NCBI GenBank assembly: GCA_944332505.1
Contig: CALVKC010000002.1
Span: 124,001-188,000 of the forward strand
Source: an uncultured Bacilli bacterium
GTDB taxonomy: Bacteria; Bacillota_I; Bacilli_A; RF39; UBA660
Direction of reading: 5' to 3'
DNA: 64,000 bases
The notes below the pieces were generated by a model. The model was not told where the DNA came from, ran no database searches, and saw only the letters and a list, made by a program, of their open reading frames with translations. Positions 45,309 through 53,873 of the stretch are shown here, piece by piece; the first letter of the stretch is position 1, and every line of letters begins with the position of its first letter. A program made the position numbers and the translations under genes.

Positions 45309-46148
45309 TTATATTTCCACCTTTCCTGTATAATGTATATTCCAACTTAATAATTTATATAATGGGTATAATTGTGTGAATATATCAATAATAGTTTTTA
45401 CTATATTATCTTTATTAATTCTTTCATCATATCTAGGAAAATGTACTAGCATTGAAGAATAACACCCATCTCTATCATTTTTGTTATACCAAGTTAAGAA
45501 ATCTTCTGTATTTTCTATATCAAACTTATATATTTTTTCTGGGTAATTTATACCACCAAAATTAGGTAGTTCTGTTCCCTCTAAATTAGTGTCCCAAATA
45601 TTCCATTCAAACCCATACCCCTTTAAGTTTTGTATTTCATTTACTATTTGATTTAATAATTCCGTATCATTTTTATTGATATGTTCGTGTAAGTATAATC
45701 TATCAACTGCACCATCAGGAACTGCGTGAAATATACCAATATCAATACCACTATAACCAACATTTACTTGCATACAGGCGTGTTTTTGAAAAGTATATTT
45801 AGGGTCCTTATCATCTCTATATGTTTTGTGACCAAATGTCATTCTCTTATTCAAATCTTTAATATCAGCAGGGTGCTTACCGTATCTCACACCAAGCCAA
45901 TTTACTTTACCTCTATTGTAGCAACAAGGAAAAATCAATGAAGTTATATTTGAAGGATTTGCGTGATTAAATAATTGCAACTTATTATTTTTAATTTCCT
46001 CCAAAATAGACATATTCAACTCTAATAATTTTTCTTGTATCTCTTTTCTAACACTTTCAAGATATTGAGTTCTTTGATTTTGATATTTTTCTGCAAATAT
46101 ATCAAACTCCTCATCTGTAATAAACAAATTAGTACTTTTATTTATCAT
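45309..46148 (-). CDS. Hypothetical protein
   Basis: I start at the ATG at 46148, eight bases after AAAGGAG. The 279 aa product is mostly alpha/beta, with CC and several conserved-looking His and Trp residues in the middle (FPCCYNRGKVNWLGVRYG; LHEHI). No family recognised. It could be an enzyme but nothing shows which. Confidence 0.5.
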   Translation of the reverse strand: MINKSTNLFITDEEFDIFAEKYQNQRTQYLESVRKEIQEKLLELNMSILEEIKNNKLQLFNHANPSNITSLIFPCCYNRGKVNWLGVRYGKHPADIKDLNKRMTFGHKTYRDDKDPKYTFQKHACMQVNVGYSGIDIGIFHAVPDGAVDRLYLHEHINKNDTELLNQIVNEIQNLKGYGFEWNIWDTNLEGTELPNFGGINYPEKIYKFDIENTEDFLTWYNKNDRDGCYSSMLVHFPRYDERINKDNIVKTIIDIFTQLYPLYKLLSWNIHYTGKVEI

Positions 46149-46161
46149 AACTACTACTCCT

Positions 46162-46695
46162 TTATTCAACAATTCTTTTATCATAATAATCATCTAACTC
46201 ATATAAATGTCTAATATTGTAATTTTTACATATGCCTAGAATTATTGCCACTAAATTACTATATTGAACTTTATCTGATTTATAAATTTTGTATAGTTTA
46301 TATGGTTCAATAGCTATTAAATCTTTAAACCTTATTATGTTATATCTTTTTAATACTTTATTTGTTTTATAAATAAATGGTTCAGCATATTCTAATTTTC
46401 GTAATAAATCTTCAATAGTTGTATCTAATATTATGAGTTGTTTATTTTCATTAGAACTAGTTTCTATACTCCTATTATTAATAGCATTATCTTGATATAT
46501 AATTTCCTCACCTGATAAATACTTATGTCTTACCATATATCTTTCCATTTGACTTTCTTTATATGTTCTAATTTCACTAAAATATCTAACATATACGTCG
46601 TGAGTAATTTCATTATCTAATGAACACCAGTCCTTAACAATAACACCAATTAAATTATCTTCTACTATTACAATATCACCAAAACAAAATTTCAT
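46162..46695 (-). CDS. Hypothetical protein with N-terminal beta-barrel
   Basis: I start at MKFCFGDIV because AAAGGTG is well spaced. The N-terminal 60 residues look like a small beta-barrel (FGDIVIVEDNLIGVIV), the rest is helical. A sigma-70-type promoter lies just upstream, after the terminator of the second methyltransferase gene, so it begins an early unit. Confidence 0.5.
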   Translation of the reverse strand: MKFCFGDIVIVEDNLIGVIVKDWCSLDNEITHDVYVRYFSEIRTYKESQMERYMVRHKYLSGEEIIYQDNAINNRSIETSSNENKQLIILDTTIEDLLRKLEYAEPFIYKTNKVLKRYNIIRFKDLIAIEPYKLYKIYKSDKVQYSNLVAIILGICKNYNIRHLYELDDYYDKRIVE

Positions 46696-46727
46696 ATGAA
46701 TACACCTTTCCATAATAATCTAGCATA

Positions 46728-46756
46728 ATTTTATCATAGATTTTGACTTTTGTAAA
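46728..46756 (-). promoter_or_regulatory. Sigma-70-type promoter for gene 46162-46695
   Basis: TTTACA, 17 bp, TAAAAT with TGA before it on the minus strand. Confidence 0.65.
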
Positions 46757-46774
46757 GTGTTTTTATAGAATAAA

Positions 46775-46800
46775 AAATGGTAACTTTTAAGCCACCATTT
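46775..46800 (-). terminator. Terminator made from the end of the second methyltransferase gene
   Basis: A 7 bp stem extended by G-U and C-G pairs, with the TAA stop in its loop, followed on the minus strand by TTTATT. The last codons of the gene form the first arm. Confidence 0.65.
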
Positions 46801-47833
46801 CCCAAAATCTAAATTCGCTTAATTTAAAAATACATTCCATTAACTCTTTCCAATAACTACCTATCATACTATTTCCAGCTAATCTATATAATTCTTCATC
46901 ATCAAAACCAGCTTCACGCAAACAATAGTAATAACCATCTACCAGACCCATACACCTAAATATTTCTAATGGTGTTAATAATCTCCACTTACCTGTTTTA
47001 TCTCTTATAATTGGGCTATACCCTCTATGATAACCGTAATTTGCAGTAATAGTACGCATTAAAGTATTGTTGTTTTCAATAAATATATTTGTTGCCGACG
47101 TATGTTTTATATCTTCATAATAGCCATTTTCATAATATAATCTACCACCATCTTTACTTTGTGCTAATTTTACTTTTTCTATTTGTTTATCAGTTAAATA
47201 ATATTTATCATCTACCTTATCAAGTAATATATCATTTATAGTTTTACGTGTTTCTACACCTTTTGGAAATTCAAATTTATCAACTAAATTTAAACATTTT
47301 AAAAAACCAACAACACATAATCTAGTTCTATCTTGTGGTGTATTAAAATTTTTTGCATTATATTCATCTATTTTTATAGCATACCCTAAATCTTGTAAAC
47401 TGCCTAAATAATCTGATATATTATCTATTTGTTGTACTTTACTTTGTTGTAGTGTATAATCAATTATAAAACATTTTGGTTTTTTAAATTCTACAAACTT
47501 ATAAACACCCATAGGCATATTATAATTACGTAATATAAAATTTTCTAACATTGGTTTTTTATAATTTCTATTACTAAAAGTATTGGAAGGAAAACTTATA
47601 GTAACCAAATCTATATTATCACATATAGTAGAAAAATCTAGTGTAACTATATCACTTTTATCAAAATTTGTTTTATGAAAATAATTATACGCATACATAC
47701 AACCCTCATTTTTGTACTCATTATCTATACAACCAACAATATTAACATTTGAACACCCAGCTGTTATAAGACAAGCCTGCGTACCAACACCTATACCAGC
47801 ACCAATTTCCATAAAATTTAATCTTCTATTCAT
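46787..47833 (-). CDS. Catalytically dead-looking C5 cytosine methyltransferase paralogue
   Basis: The fold of a C5 methyltransferase is recognisable: EIGAGIGVGTQA (SAM motif I), QDRTRL (167-172, motif VIII) and LAGNSM (motif X). Motif IV, normally PCQ, reads FPSNTFS (81-87), so the catalytic Cys is Ser. Motif VI, normally ENV, reads IDYT. Both key residues are lost while the rest is kept, which suggests a selected non-catalytic partner rather than decay. It lies 37 bp downstream of the active-looking enzyme gene. A regulatory or target-recognition subunit is the likeliest role. Confidence 0.75.
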   Translation of the reverse strand: MNRRLNFMEIGAGIGVGTQACLITAGCSNVNIVGCIDNEYKNEGCMYAYNYFHKTNFDKSDIVTLDFSTICDNIDLVTISFPSNTFSNRNYKKPMLENFILRNYNMPMGVYKFVEFKKPKCFIIDYTLQQSKVQQIDNISDYLGSLQDLGYAIKIDEYNAKNFNTPQDRTRLCVVGFLKCLNLVDKFEFPKGVETRKTINDILLDKVDDKYYLTDKQIEKVKLAQSKDGGRLYYENGYYEDIKHTSATNIFIENNNTLMRTITANYGYHRGYSPIIRDKTGKWRLLTPLEIFRCMGLVDGYYYCLREAGFDDEELYRLAGNSMIGSYWKELMECIFKLSEFRFWEMVA

Positions 47834-47870
47834 AACCTTTACCAGCTTTCTTTATTAAATTCATCAATGT

Positions 47871-48821
47871 TTAAAATAGTTTCTTTTGTTGTAATTTATA
47901 ATGCTTATCTAGTTTAACACCATATATATCGGCAATAAGTGCTTCTAACACATTAACTACAATAGAATTTCCTGCTTGTTTATAAAGTTGTGATTTTTGA
48001 CATACTTTTGCTGCTTTTTCATAATCCTCGTCATCAAATCCCATAAGTCTCCAACACTCTTTTGCTGTTAATATTCTATAACCTTCTTTACATTTTATCT
48101 TCCCACTATTCCCACTTACTTTTCCGTAACTTGCTGTTATTGTAGGGTAAATATTATCTCTTACTACAAACCCACCAAATGAATATGGTGCTCCAAAATC
48201 CTTTACCATTGTTAAATCATTTGCAGTTAAAACTACCTCATCTAAATCATAAGTATCTTCCAAATAATCAAAATATGTTGTATCTAAAACCTGTTCTCTT
48301 GGAAATTCAAACTCTATATCATCTAAAATACTAATAGTAAATATTCTATTTCTACTTTGTGGTATGCCATAATCACTAGAATTTAAAACTCTATAAAAAT
48401 TATTATAACCAAATGACTTTAATGTATCTAAATATTTTTCATAATTATGATAGTGTCTATCACTAATAAGATTTTCTACATTTTCCCATATAACTACATT
48501 AGGGTGTAATTTATTAATAATTCTTATACTTTCATACATTAAACTAGACCTTGTATTACTATCTTTATCTCCACCCTTTTGTAATCCAGCCAAGCTAAAA
48601 TCTTGACAAGGTGAGCCGTGCATTATAAAGTCTACTTCCATATTTTTATTCCATTGAGTAATATCTTGTGGCTTAAAATTAGTTCCATTTATAGCATTGT
48701 ATGATTTAACTGAATATTCATTTAGTTCTACATAATCAACTACATTAAATGGTATTCCCACCTTTTTAAATGCCTTAGTACAAGCACCAATACCACCAAA
48801 AAGTTCTAATACTTTAATCAT
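47871..48821 (-). CDS. DNA cytosine-5 methyltransferase
   Basis: A 316 aa Dcm-type enzyme with all main motifs: LELFGGIGACTKAF (I), GSPCQDFSLAG with PCQ at 71-73 (IV), WENVENL with ENV at 113-115 (VI), QSRNRIF (VIII) and QAGNSI (X). It methylates cytosine C5 in a short DNA sequence, which is unknown. It probably protects phage DNA from host restriction or marks it for regulation. No cognate restriction enzyme was seen in the window. Confidence 0.92.
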   Translation of the reverse strand: MIKVLELFGGIGACTKAFKKVGIPFNVVDYVELNEYSVKSYNAINGTNFKPQDITQWNKNMEVDFIMHGSPCQDFSLAGLQKGGDKDSNTRSSLMYESIRIINKLHPNVVIWENVENLISDRHYHNYEKYLDTLKSFGYNNFYRVLNSSDYGIPQSRNRIFTISILDDIEFEFPREQVLDTTYFDYLEDTYDLDEVVLTANDLTMVKDFGAPYSFGGFVVRDNIYPTITASYGKVSGNSGKIKCKEGYRILTAKECWRLMGFDDEDYEKAAKVCQKSQLYKQAGNSIVVNVLEALIADIYGVKLDKHYKLQQKKLF

Positions 48822-49296
48822 TATCTACAACCTCTACATTATCAATAATTAAGTTTTTTGTATTCTCAATAGCTAATTCAACTACTTCTTGTGGTATTGT
48901 AATTGGGTAAACATTCCCACTTCTAGCTAATCCTGCACAAGTACAATCAATTACCATTTCCATAATATCTAATAAATTTACGTCATCTGGAACACTGTCA
49001 TTTAAGTGGTGTCTTTCCATCATATGTCTATTCTTAAACCAATTCATTTCTTTAAAGTTTCTAGTACCATCATCAATTTTTTCATTGAAATCATTATAAA
49101 ATTCATCTAAATAATCTAATTTAGTATGGTCGTGTTCTACTAATTGATTTTTTAATTTATCTGCTAACCAATAACCAACATTTTGTACGTCATTTATGTG
49201 ACTTAATGTATCGTGTTCTAATTGTTCCTTTGTAACTTTGCCATTAGCACTTCTAGTGTCAGCATTACTTGATTTATTTATTATTATATCTTTCAT
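48814..49296 (-). CDS. DUF5662-like (HD-like) protein
   Basis: A 160 aa helical protein with LEHDTLSHI, VEHDHTKL, RHHLND and CAGLARSGN, the arrangement of the DUF5662 family common in phages. The spaced His and Asp pairs suggest an HD-like metal-dependent phosphohydrolase, though the substrate is unknown. It overlaps the methyltransferase start by 8 bp. Confidence 0.6.
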   Translation of the reverse strand: MKDIIINKSSNADTRSANGKVTKEQLEHDTLSHINDVQNVGYWLADKLKNQLVEHDHTKLDYLDEFYNDFNEKIDDGTRNFKEMNWFKNRHMMERHHLNDSVPDDVNLLDIMEMVIDCTCAGLARSGNVYPITIPQEVVELAIENTKNLIIDNVEVVDND

Positions 49297-49589
49297 TTAT
49301 CTTCCTCCATCACTTTTTTTATAAATTTTTCAGCAGTATATGCGGCTGAAATTGTATCTAAAACGTCTATTATTTCAGTTAGACACTTTTTGTCCCAAAT
49401 AGTTCCTATTCCTTCTGGGTATAGACAAAATTTTCGCCAAGCACTATACCACCTAATTTGTGCTATACAAACCGCATTATTATCAAATATAAAATAAATT
49501 GGTGTTTTTCTATTTTCATAGTTCTCTCTTGTAACAAAAAAGTATTCACCCTTATACACTATACTATCTACTAAACTTTTATTTTCCAT
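49293..49589 (-). CDS. Hypothetical small protein
   Basis: A 98 aa alpha/beta protein, no family recognised (FFVTRENYENRKTPIYF, WYSAWRKF). It overlaps both neighbours by a few bases, so it is coupled to them. Confidence 0.5.
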   Translation of the reverse strand: MENKSLVDSIVYKGEYFFVTRENYENRKTPIYFIFDNNAVCIAQIRWYSAWRKFCLYPEGIGTIWDKKCLTEIIDVLDTISAAYTAEKFIKKVMEEDK

Positions 49590-50574
49590 TTTGTTTTCTC
49601 TCCCTAATAATTTCCTGTTGTGATATATATGTTAATTTATCTATATTCCAATATGCTGACCTAAACCCTCTTGCCATATCAATTAGATATAATTTATCAG
49701 TTTCTGCAACATACATAAAATCTATTGACCATATACCCTTTAATTGGTCATCAAATTTAAGTGTATGTATATCATTCCATATTCTATCTTTCAAAGTATT
49801 TAATAATTCTCTATGTTGTACTTTTCTTGTTTTTACTTTATTATGAAACCAATCAAATATAATTTGGTCTGACTTTTTAGAAATATTTGGTCTACAATAT
49901 TTATATTTCCAATAATCTTCAACATATTCTAGTATATCTCTGTCCATATTATAAAATACTCTAATTTCTTCTCTTAAAGGCATACCATTATATATAGTTG
50001 GTATTTCATTTAGATTTGCAGGAATTAACTCTCTTACAACTAATTCTGTTGTACCACCAGTACCATACATTGTAGACATATAATTTATTTCCCACAATTT
50101 TCTTGCTAAATCAGATTTAGTGGCTAAACAGGTATCAAAATCAAATTTATTAGAAAAACAACCATTTTTAATATTATATACTTTATGATTTTTCATTTTT
50201 GCAAGTGTTGGTTCTAATATTTTTTCTATACTATTCCAATCAACTTTTTCATAGTCATCTGTTGCTTCTAAAATTTGTGTTTCCTCAAATGTAAATATTT
50301 GATTTGCTATAATATCAGCGTGTTCAAATTTACCAAAATCTAAAATATGATTATACCAATTAGAGAAATTTTCTGGGTATTTTCTATCATCTTCATATGA
50401 CTTTTTTGCTAACTGCAACATATATTCAGGTGTAATTCTACTACTCATATCATCAGCAATTTTTTTAAAAATATCAAATGTAGTAGAACACATTTCTTGT
50501 GATACTTTTATTCTATCTTCTACTGTATCTAACTTAATATTTGGGTCTGGTATCTTTTCTATATTACTTTCCAT
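49579..50574 (-). CDS. ATP-grasp-like protein
   Basis: I start at MESNIEKI, correctly spaced from AAGGAG. The 331 aa product has features of an ATP-grasp ligase: NGCFSNKFDF, then TELVVREL, PLREEIRVF, and near the end WSIDFMY followed by YLIDMARGFRS, the usual metal- and ATP-binding pattern. Phage members of this type (R2K clade) are proposed to modify peptides or small molecules. The substrate is unknown. Confidence 0.5.
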   Translation of the reverse strand: MESNIEKIPDPNIKLDTVEDRIKVSQEMCSTTFDIFKKIADDMSSRITPEYMLQLAKKSYEDDRKYPENFSNWYNHILDFGKFEHADIIANQIFTFEETQILEATDDYEKVDWNSIEKILEPTLAKMKNHKVYNIKNGCFSNKFDFDTCLATKSDLARKLWEINYMSTMYGTGGTTELVVRELIPANLNEIPTIYNGMPLREEIRVFYNMDRDILEYVEDYWKYKYCRPNISKKSDQIIFDWFHNKVKTRKVQHRELLNTLKDRIWNDIHTLKFDDQLKGIWSIDFMYVAETDKLYLIDMARGFRSAYWNIDKLTYISQQEIIRERKQNGK

Positions 50575-50762
50575 TTCCATTCTCCTTCCAAACTACCTAC
50601 ACTAAAATAATACTCTTTATTGCATTTAGGACAAACATATATATCACTAGCAGGCATTGTTAAAACTTGTGTATTTGTATTTCTCAGTTGCACATTACAG
50701 TCATCACAGTATGGTATTTTTGCAACATAACACTCTGGAAATAAATAATGTTTCTTAATCAA
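50559..50762 (-). CDS. Small zinc-ribbon protein
   Basis: A 67 aa protein with CDDC and CPKC pairs, a typical small zinc ribbon. It begins at TTG, ten bases after AGGAG, overlapping the stop of the small gene upstream. Function unknown. Confidence 0.55.
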   Translation of the reverse strand: MIKKHYLFPECYVAKIPYCDDCNVQLRNTNTQVLTMPASDIYVCPKCNKEYYFSVGSLEGEWKWKVI

Positions 50763-50905
50763 TTTTTATCATCTCCTAAACTTAATATATAATTTAAAGC
50801 ATTTATAGCTTCCATATAATCCTTTTCATAACTAACTGATGACCATACAGGGTATGCTTCACATATGGCTGTCATTAATATTTGTTCAGCAATATCTTTA
50901 TTCAT
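50759..50905 (-). CDS. Small hypothetical protein
   Basis: A 48 aa open frame with GGGAG seven bases before its ATG; its TGA stop overlaps the TTG start of the zinc-ribbon gene. It ends SLGDDKN. Size and site suggest a real small gene; no function inferred. Confidence 0.6.
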   Translation of the reverse strand: MNKDIAEQILMTAICEAYPVWSSVSYEKDYMEAINALNYILSLGDDKN

Positions 50906-50907
50906 CT

Positions 50908-51345
50908 TTATACTCCCAATAATCTTTTAACAATGTCACTCATCAACTTACCATCAGCTCTATTACCTAATTTAGATTTTGCAGTTCCCATTACTTGACC
51001 AAATTTACTTTTATCTGCTTGTAATTCATCAATTATTTTTACTAATTCACTTTCCAATTCTATCTCTGATAATAATTGTGGTAAGTATCTATTAATACAA
51101 GCCAACTCTTTATATGTTTTTTCCATTAAATCTTTTCGATTACCCTTCTCAAATAATGCTAATGCTTCATATCTCTTTTTTCTTTCTTGCATTATAATAT
51201 TCTCTATTTCTGTATCAGTTAAATCTATTTGTTTATCTTTTTTTGCTTTTAATATTTGTGCACGTATATATTGTATAGTATTCTTTTCTATATCATTTCC
51301 ATTTTTCATTGCTATCTTTAAATCTTCTAATAATTTATCTTCCAT
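50908..51345 (-). CDS. YqeY (GatB/YqeY) family protein
   Basis: A 145 aa protein matching YqeY over its length: LLEDLKIAMKN, YIRAQILKAKKDKQ, then KFGQVMGTAKSKLGNRADGKL. The domain also forms the tail of GatB, the tRNA-dependent amidotransferase subunit, where it contacts tRNA. Its role as a stand-alone protein is not known. Its presence near tRNA-related genes in a phage is notable. Confidence 0.8.
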   Translation of the reverse strand: MEDKLLEDLKIAMKNGNDIEKNTIQYIRAQILKAKKDKQIDLTDTEIENIIMQERKKRYEALALFEKGNRKDLMEKTYKELACINRYLPQLLSEIELESELVKIIDELQADKSKFGQVMGTAKSKLGNRADGKLMSDIVKRLLGV

Positions 51346-51579
51346 TTAATTATTCCCCCTATAAATTTCATTATATAATAATGTATAATACTCACTTAAT
51401 GCGTCTATATTTAACCAAATCTCATTATATTCATCTTCTAAGTATTTAGTTTTTTTCTCTAATTCCTCTACTTTCATTTCTAAAATGGCTAATCTACTAA
51501 ATACACTAATAACACCATAAATTAGAATAATCAATATTATAATCACATATACCACTGGACTTATTTTTATTTTTTTCAT
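51346..51579 (-). CDS. Membrane-anchored coiled-coil protein
   Basis: A 77 aa protein with an N-terminal hydrophobic segment (about 9-29) followed by a coiled coil. Such proteins include spanin-like and anchoring proteins, but no lysis genes are near. Function unknown. Confidence 0.5.
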   Translation of the reverse strand: MKKIKISPVVYVIIILIILIYGVISVFSRLAILEMKVEELEKKTKYLEDEYNEIWLNIDALSEYYTLLYNEIYRGNN

Positions 51580-51585
51580 TTAATA

Positions 51586-51840
51586 TTACTCCTTTATAAA
51601 TACCTTTTTCTCTACTTTAATTAATATTGTAGGTTCAAAAGAATATGGCTCATTACTATTAATTGATATATCAATACCATTTAATATATCTCTAACAATA
51701 TCATTTCTTTTATATTCTAGTTTATTGTTTAAATCTTCTAAACACTTATTTTTATATTCTGTATATTCTTCATTTATAGTTTTTTCTAAATGTGCTTTAA
51801 TATTATTTATTAATGCGTCTATATACTCATAATTATTCAT
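51586..51840 (-). CDS. Hypothetical small protein
   Basis: I start at MNNYEYI, behind GGGGGTAAG. The 84 aa product is mainly helical. It overlaps the preceding gene by 8 bp. No family recognised. Confidence 0.5.
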   Translation of the reverse strand: MNNYEYIDALINNIKAHLEKTINEEYTEYKNKCLEDLNNKLEYKRNDIVRDILNGIDISINSNEPYSFEPTILIKVEKKVFIKE

Positions 51841-52135
51841 CTTTCTTACCCCCAAATTTTATTGGTTTATTTAAAAAATCTGAAATATGGTCAATTACAA
51901 AATTACCACCTAATTTTTCCAATAATAACCACATAATTAAATATGCAACCATAATTACAAAAGTTAGTGGAAAAAATATAATACCTAAAAATATGTCCTT
52001 TACTGTAATGGCATACTGACCACACTTACGTCTTTCATCTATAACCCCATATATTAATATTACAACAAAACTAAAAATAAACCACAAACCAAAAAACAAT
52101 AATAAAAATATACCTTGCTCACTTGATAATTCCAT
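51833..52135 (-). CDS. Two-pass membrane protein
   Basis: A 100 aa protein with hydrophobic segments at about 8-30 and 48-72, separated by a charged loop (DERRKCGQ), and a charged C-terminus. It could be a holin-like or other small membrane protein, but position does not favour lysis. Good AAAGGAG site. Confidence 0.5.
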   Translation of the reverse strand: MELSSEQGIFLLLFFGLWFIFSFVVILIYGVIDERRKCGQYAITVKDIFLGIIFFPLTFVIMVAYLIMWLLLEKLGGNFVIDHISDFLNKPIKFGGKKDE

Positions 52136-52137
52136 AC

Positions 52138-52686
52138 TTAATTCTCCTTTTTATACCAATACTCATCTAAATATGTCATAAATAGCATATTTAATTTTTG
52201 TCTATATGTAGTATCAGTAAGAAAATCATCTAATTTTGATTTATATTGATTAACATTTGACCTATAAAAAGTTGTTACTGCTAATTTAACATACTTAACT
52301 GTATTATCTAATATAAATGTTTTAGTAATATCAGGTTTATTTCTTAAAGTATCGTCTAATAACCATTTAAAATTTGCTATATACATTTTCTGTATTTCTT
52401 CTTCACTATATACTGGAACCATATCAGGAAATTGTAATATAAACTTTCTAATATCATCTTTATTATTTTCTAGTGTATATATATTCAACTTATTCATTTT
52501 ACAAAATGTTTCAATATCTTTCTTAACCAATTCTCTTTTAACATTATCTTTACACGTAAATTCTATTGTAATACCGTCATATTTTAGAATTTCATCAAAA
52601 TATTTAGATTTACTCTTTATGACTGAAATTATATTTTCCATATTATTTAATTCTTTAACTTGTGTTTTAGTACTTTTTCTAGGCAT
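52138..52686 (-). CDS. Hypothetical protein
   Basis: A 182 aa basic, mainly helical protein without a recognised family (MPRKSTKTQVKELNN at the start is basic). It follows an extended -10 promoter and a GGGGG site and ends 2 bp before the membrane protein gene. Confidence 0.5.
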   Translation of the reverse strand: MPRKSTKTQVKELNNMENIISVIKSKSKYFDEILKYDGITIEFTCKDNVKRELVKKDIETFCKMNKLNIYTLENNKDDIRKFILQFPDMVPVYSEEEIQKMYIANFKWLLDDTLRNKPDITKTFILDNTVKYVKLAVTTFYRSNVNQYKSKLDDFLTDTTYRQKLNMLFMTYLDEYWYKKEN

Positions 52687-52707
52687 ATCTATTCCCCCTT
52701 CTTATTT

Positions 52708-52716
52708 ATTATATCA
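52708..52716 (-). promoter_or_regulatory. Extended -10 promoter for gene 52138-52686
   Basis: TGATATAAT on the minus strand without a clear -35; it directly follows a terminator hairpin. Confidence 0.4.
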
Positions 52717-52727
52717 CCTTATAACTT

Positions 52728-52764
52728 AAAAGATAGTACCCATATAATATAGATACTATCTTTT
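52728..52764 (-). terminator. Terminator after gene 52769-53215
   Basis: An 11 bp stem with a 15 base loop, followed by a short T-run and an extended -10 sequence. Confidence 0.55.
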
Positions 52765-52768
52765 TACT

Positions 52769-53215
52769 TTATTTATTATATTCAGATTTTAGATAATCAG
52801 GAATTTCATTACCATTGTTATCTACAACATTTGCTTGTGGTATTGTATTATTTATTTTAGCAATTTCTTCTGGTGTTAATCCAGCTGCTGTTTTTTCTTG
52901 TTTTGTTTTAGTTGTATTTGTGGTAACCTTTGACTTTGTTTCTTTTTTTGGTGTATTTGTAGTATCTATTGATTTTGAATTTGTATTACTAGTAGTTGCA
53001 TTATTATTTTCATCAGGTACTTTTGAAAACTTTTCTAACTGTCTATATAAAGCAGTGTAAGCACCTCTAATTTGTTCTTTACTATCTTCAAGTTGTGCTT
53101 TTCTAACTGTATAATTTTGTTCTAGTGTTGTTAATTCACTAATAACTTGATTAAATTCCTTTTCTTTAATTTCCATTTCCTCTTTAATTGATTTTAAAAT
53201 TTCATTTTCTCCCAT
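52769..53215 (-). CDS. Coiled-coil protein with low-complexity tail
   Basis: A 148 aa protein: residues about 5-65 form a coiled coil, 75-115 are Thr/Asn/Lys-rich, and a short globular tail follows. It may be a scaffold or accessory factor for replication or transcription. A terminator hairpin of 11 bp follows it. Confidence 0.5.
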   Translation of the reverse strand: MGENEILKSIKEEMEIKEKEFNQVISELTTLEQNYTVRKAQLEDSKEQIRGAYTALYRQLEKFSKVPDENNNATTSNTNSKSIDTTNTPKKETKSKVTTNTTKTKQEKTAAGLTPEEIAKINNTIPQANVVDNNGNEIPDYLKSEYNK

Positions 53216-53236
53216 TACAATTACCTCCTAAAATTT

Positions 53237-53854
53237 TTACATTATTGATAATAGCCTTTGTTGTAATTCTGTAATTACTTGCTTTATTGTTTGTTTTGGT
53301 ACAAAATCTATCATACGTGTATTTAATTTATTATCTTGTGTACTTTCTATATATACAAGATATATTAATTTTGTAACACTACTATTTAATTTATAATCAT
53401 TAGCAATATCTTCTAGTATATAAATTATATCTTCACTTAATTCTTTTACATTATTATTCTCAATAATATCATCTTCTACATTATTATCTTCATCAACTAA
53501 TACGTCTGATAAACTAATATCATCAGTAACACAATTATCTTCTAAATTAAACAATATATCTGGTTGACGTTTTTGCTGTCTATCATAATCAATAAAATCC
53601 CTATTTATGATATTATAAGCCAATGTTGATAATCTATACTTATCAGGGTCCCATATTAAACAGGCTTTCCATAATCCCATACGAGCTATTTGTAATGCTT
53701 CATCAAATTCCCAATATTTAGTCTTATAATATTTTTGTGCTATTCTATTGGCCAAATTTATATTATCATTAAATAATTGTGTTATACGTTCAGCTTCTTC
53801 TGGTGTCTTATTCCTTAATGATATTTTTTCATAGTATGTAGACTTATGTGGCAT
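53237..53854 (-). CDS. Sigma-70 family RNA polymerase sigma factor
   Basis: This 205 aa protein has a clear sigma region 2 at about 27-95: NINLANRIAQKYYKTK, then ALQIARMGLWKACLIWDPDKYRLSTLAY and IINRDFIDYDRQQKRQ. That arrangement recognises -10 DNA. A short C-terminal region 4-like helical part follows. It could direct host RNA polymerase to the late-type motif found upstream of structural genes (inference). The site AAAGGAG is strong. Confidence 0.8.
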   Translation of the reverse strand: MPHKSTYYEKISLRNKTPEEAERITQLFNDNINLANRIAQKYYKTKYWEFDEALQIARMGLWKACLIWDPDKYRLSTLAYNIINRDFIDYDRQQKRQPDILFNLEDNCVTDDISLSDVLVDEDNNVEDDIIENNNVKELSEDIIYILEDIANDYKLNSSVTKLIYLVYIESTQDNKLNTRMIDFVPKQTIKQVITELQQRLLSIM

Positions 53855-53873
53855 AAATTATCAACTCCTTTCA

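Noticed and set aside
45309..46148. A restriction or nuclease domain in this protein
   Set aside because: CC and His residues are suggestive, but no nuclease motif could be lined up.
51833..52135. Holin call for the two-pass membrane protein
   Set aside because: There is no endolysin or lysis gene near, and two hydrophobic segments alone are not sufficient.
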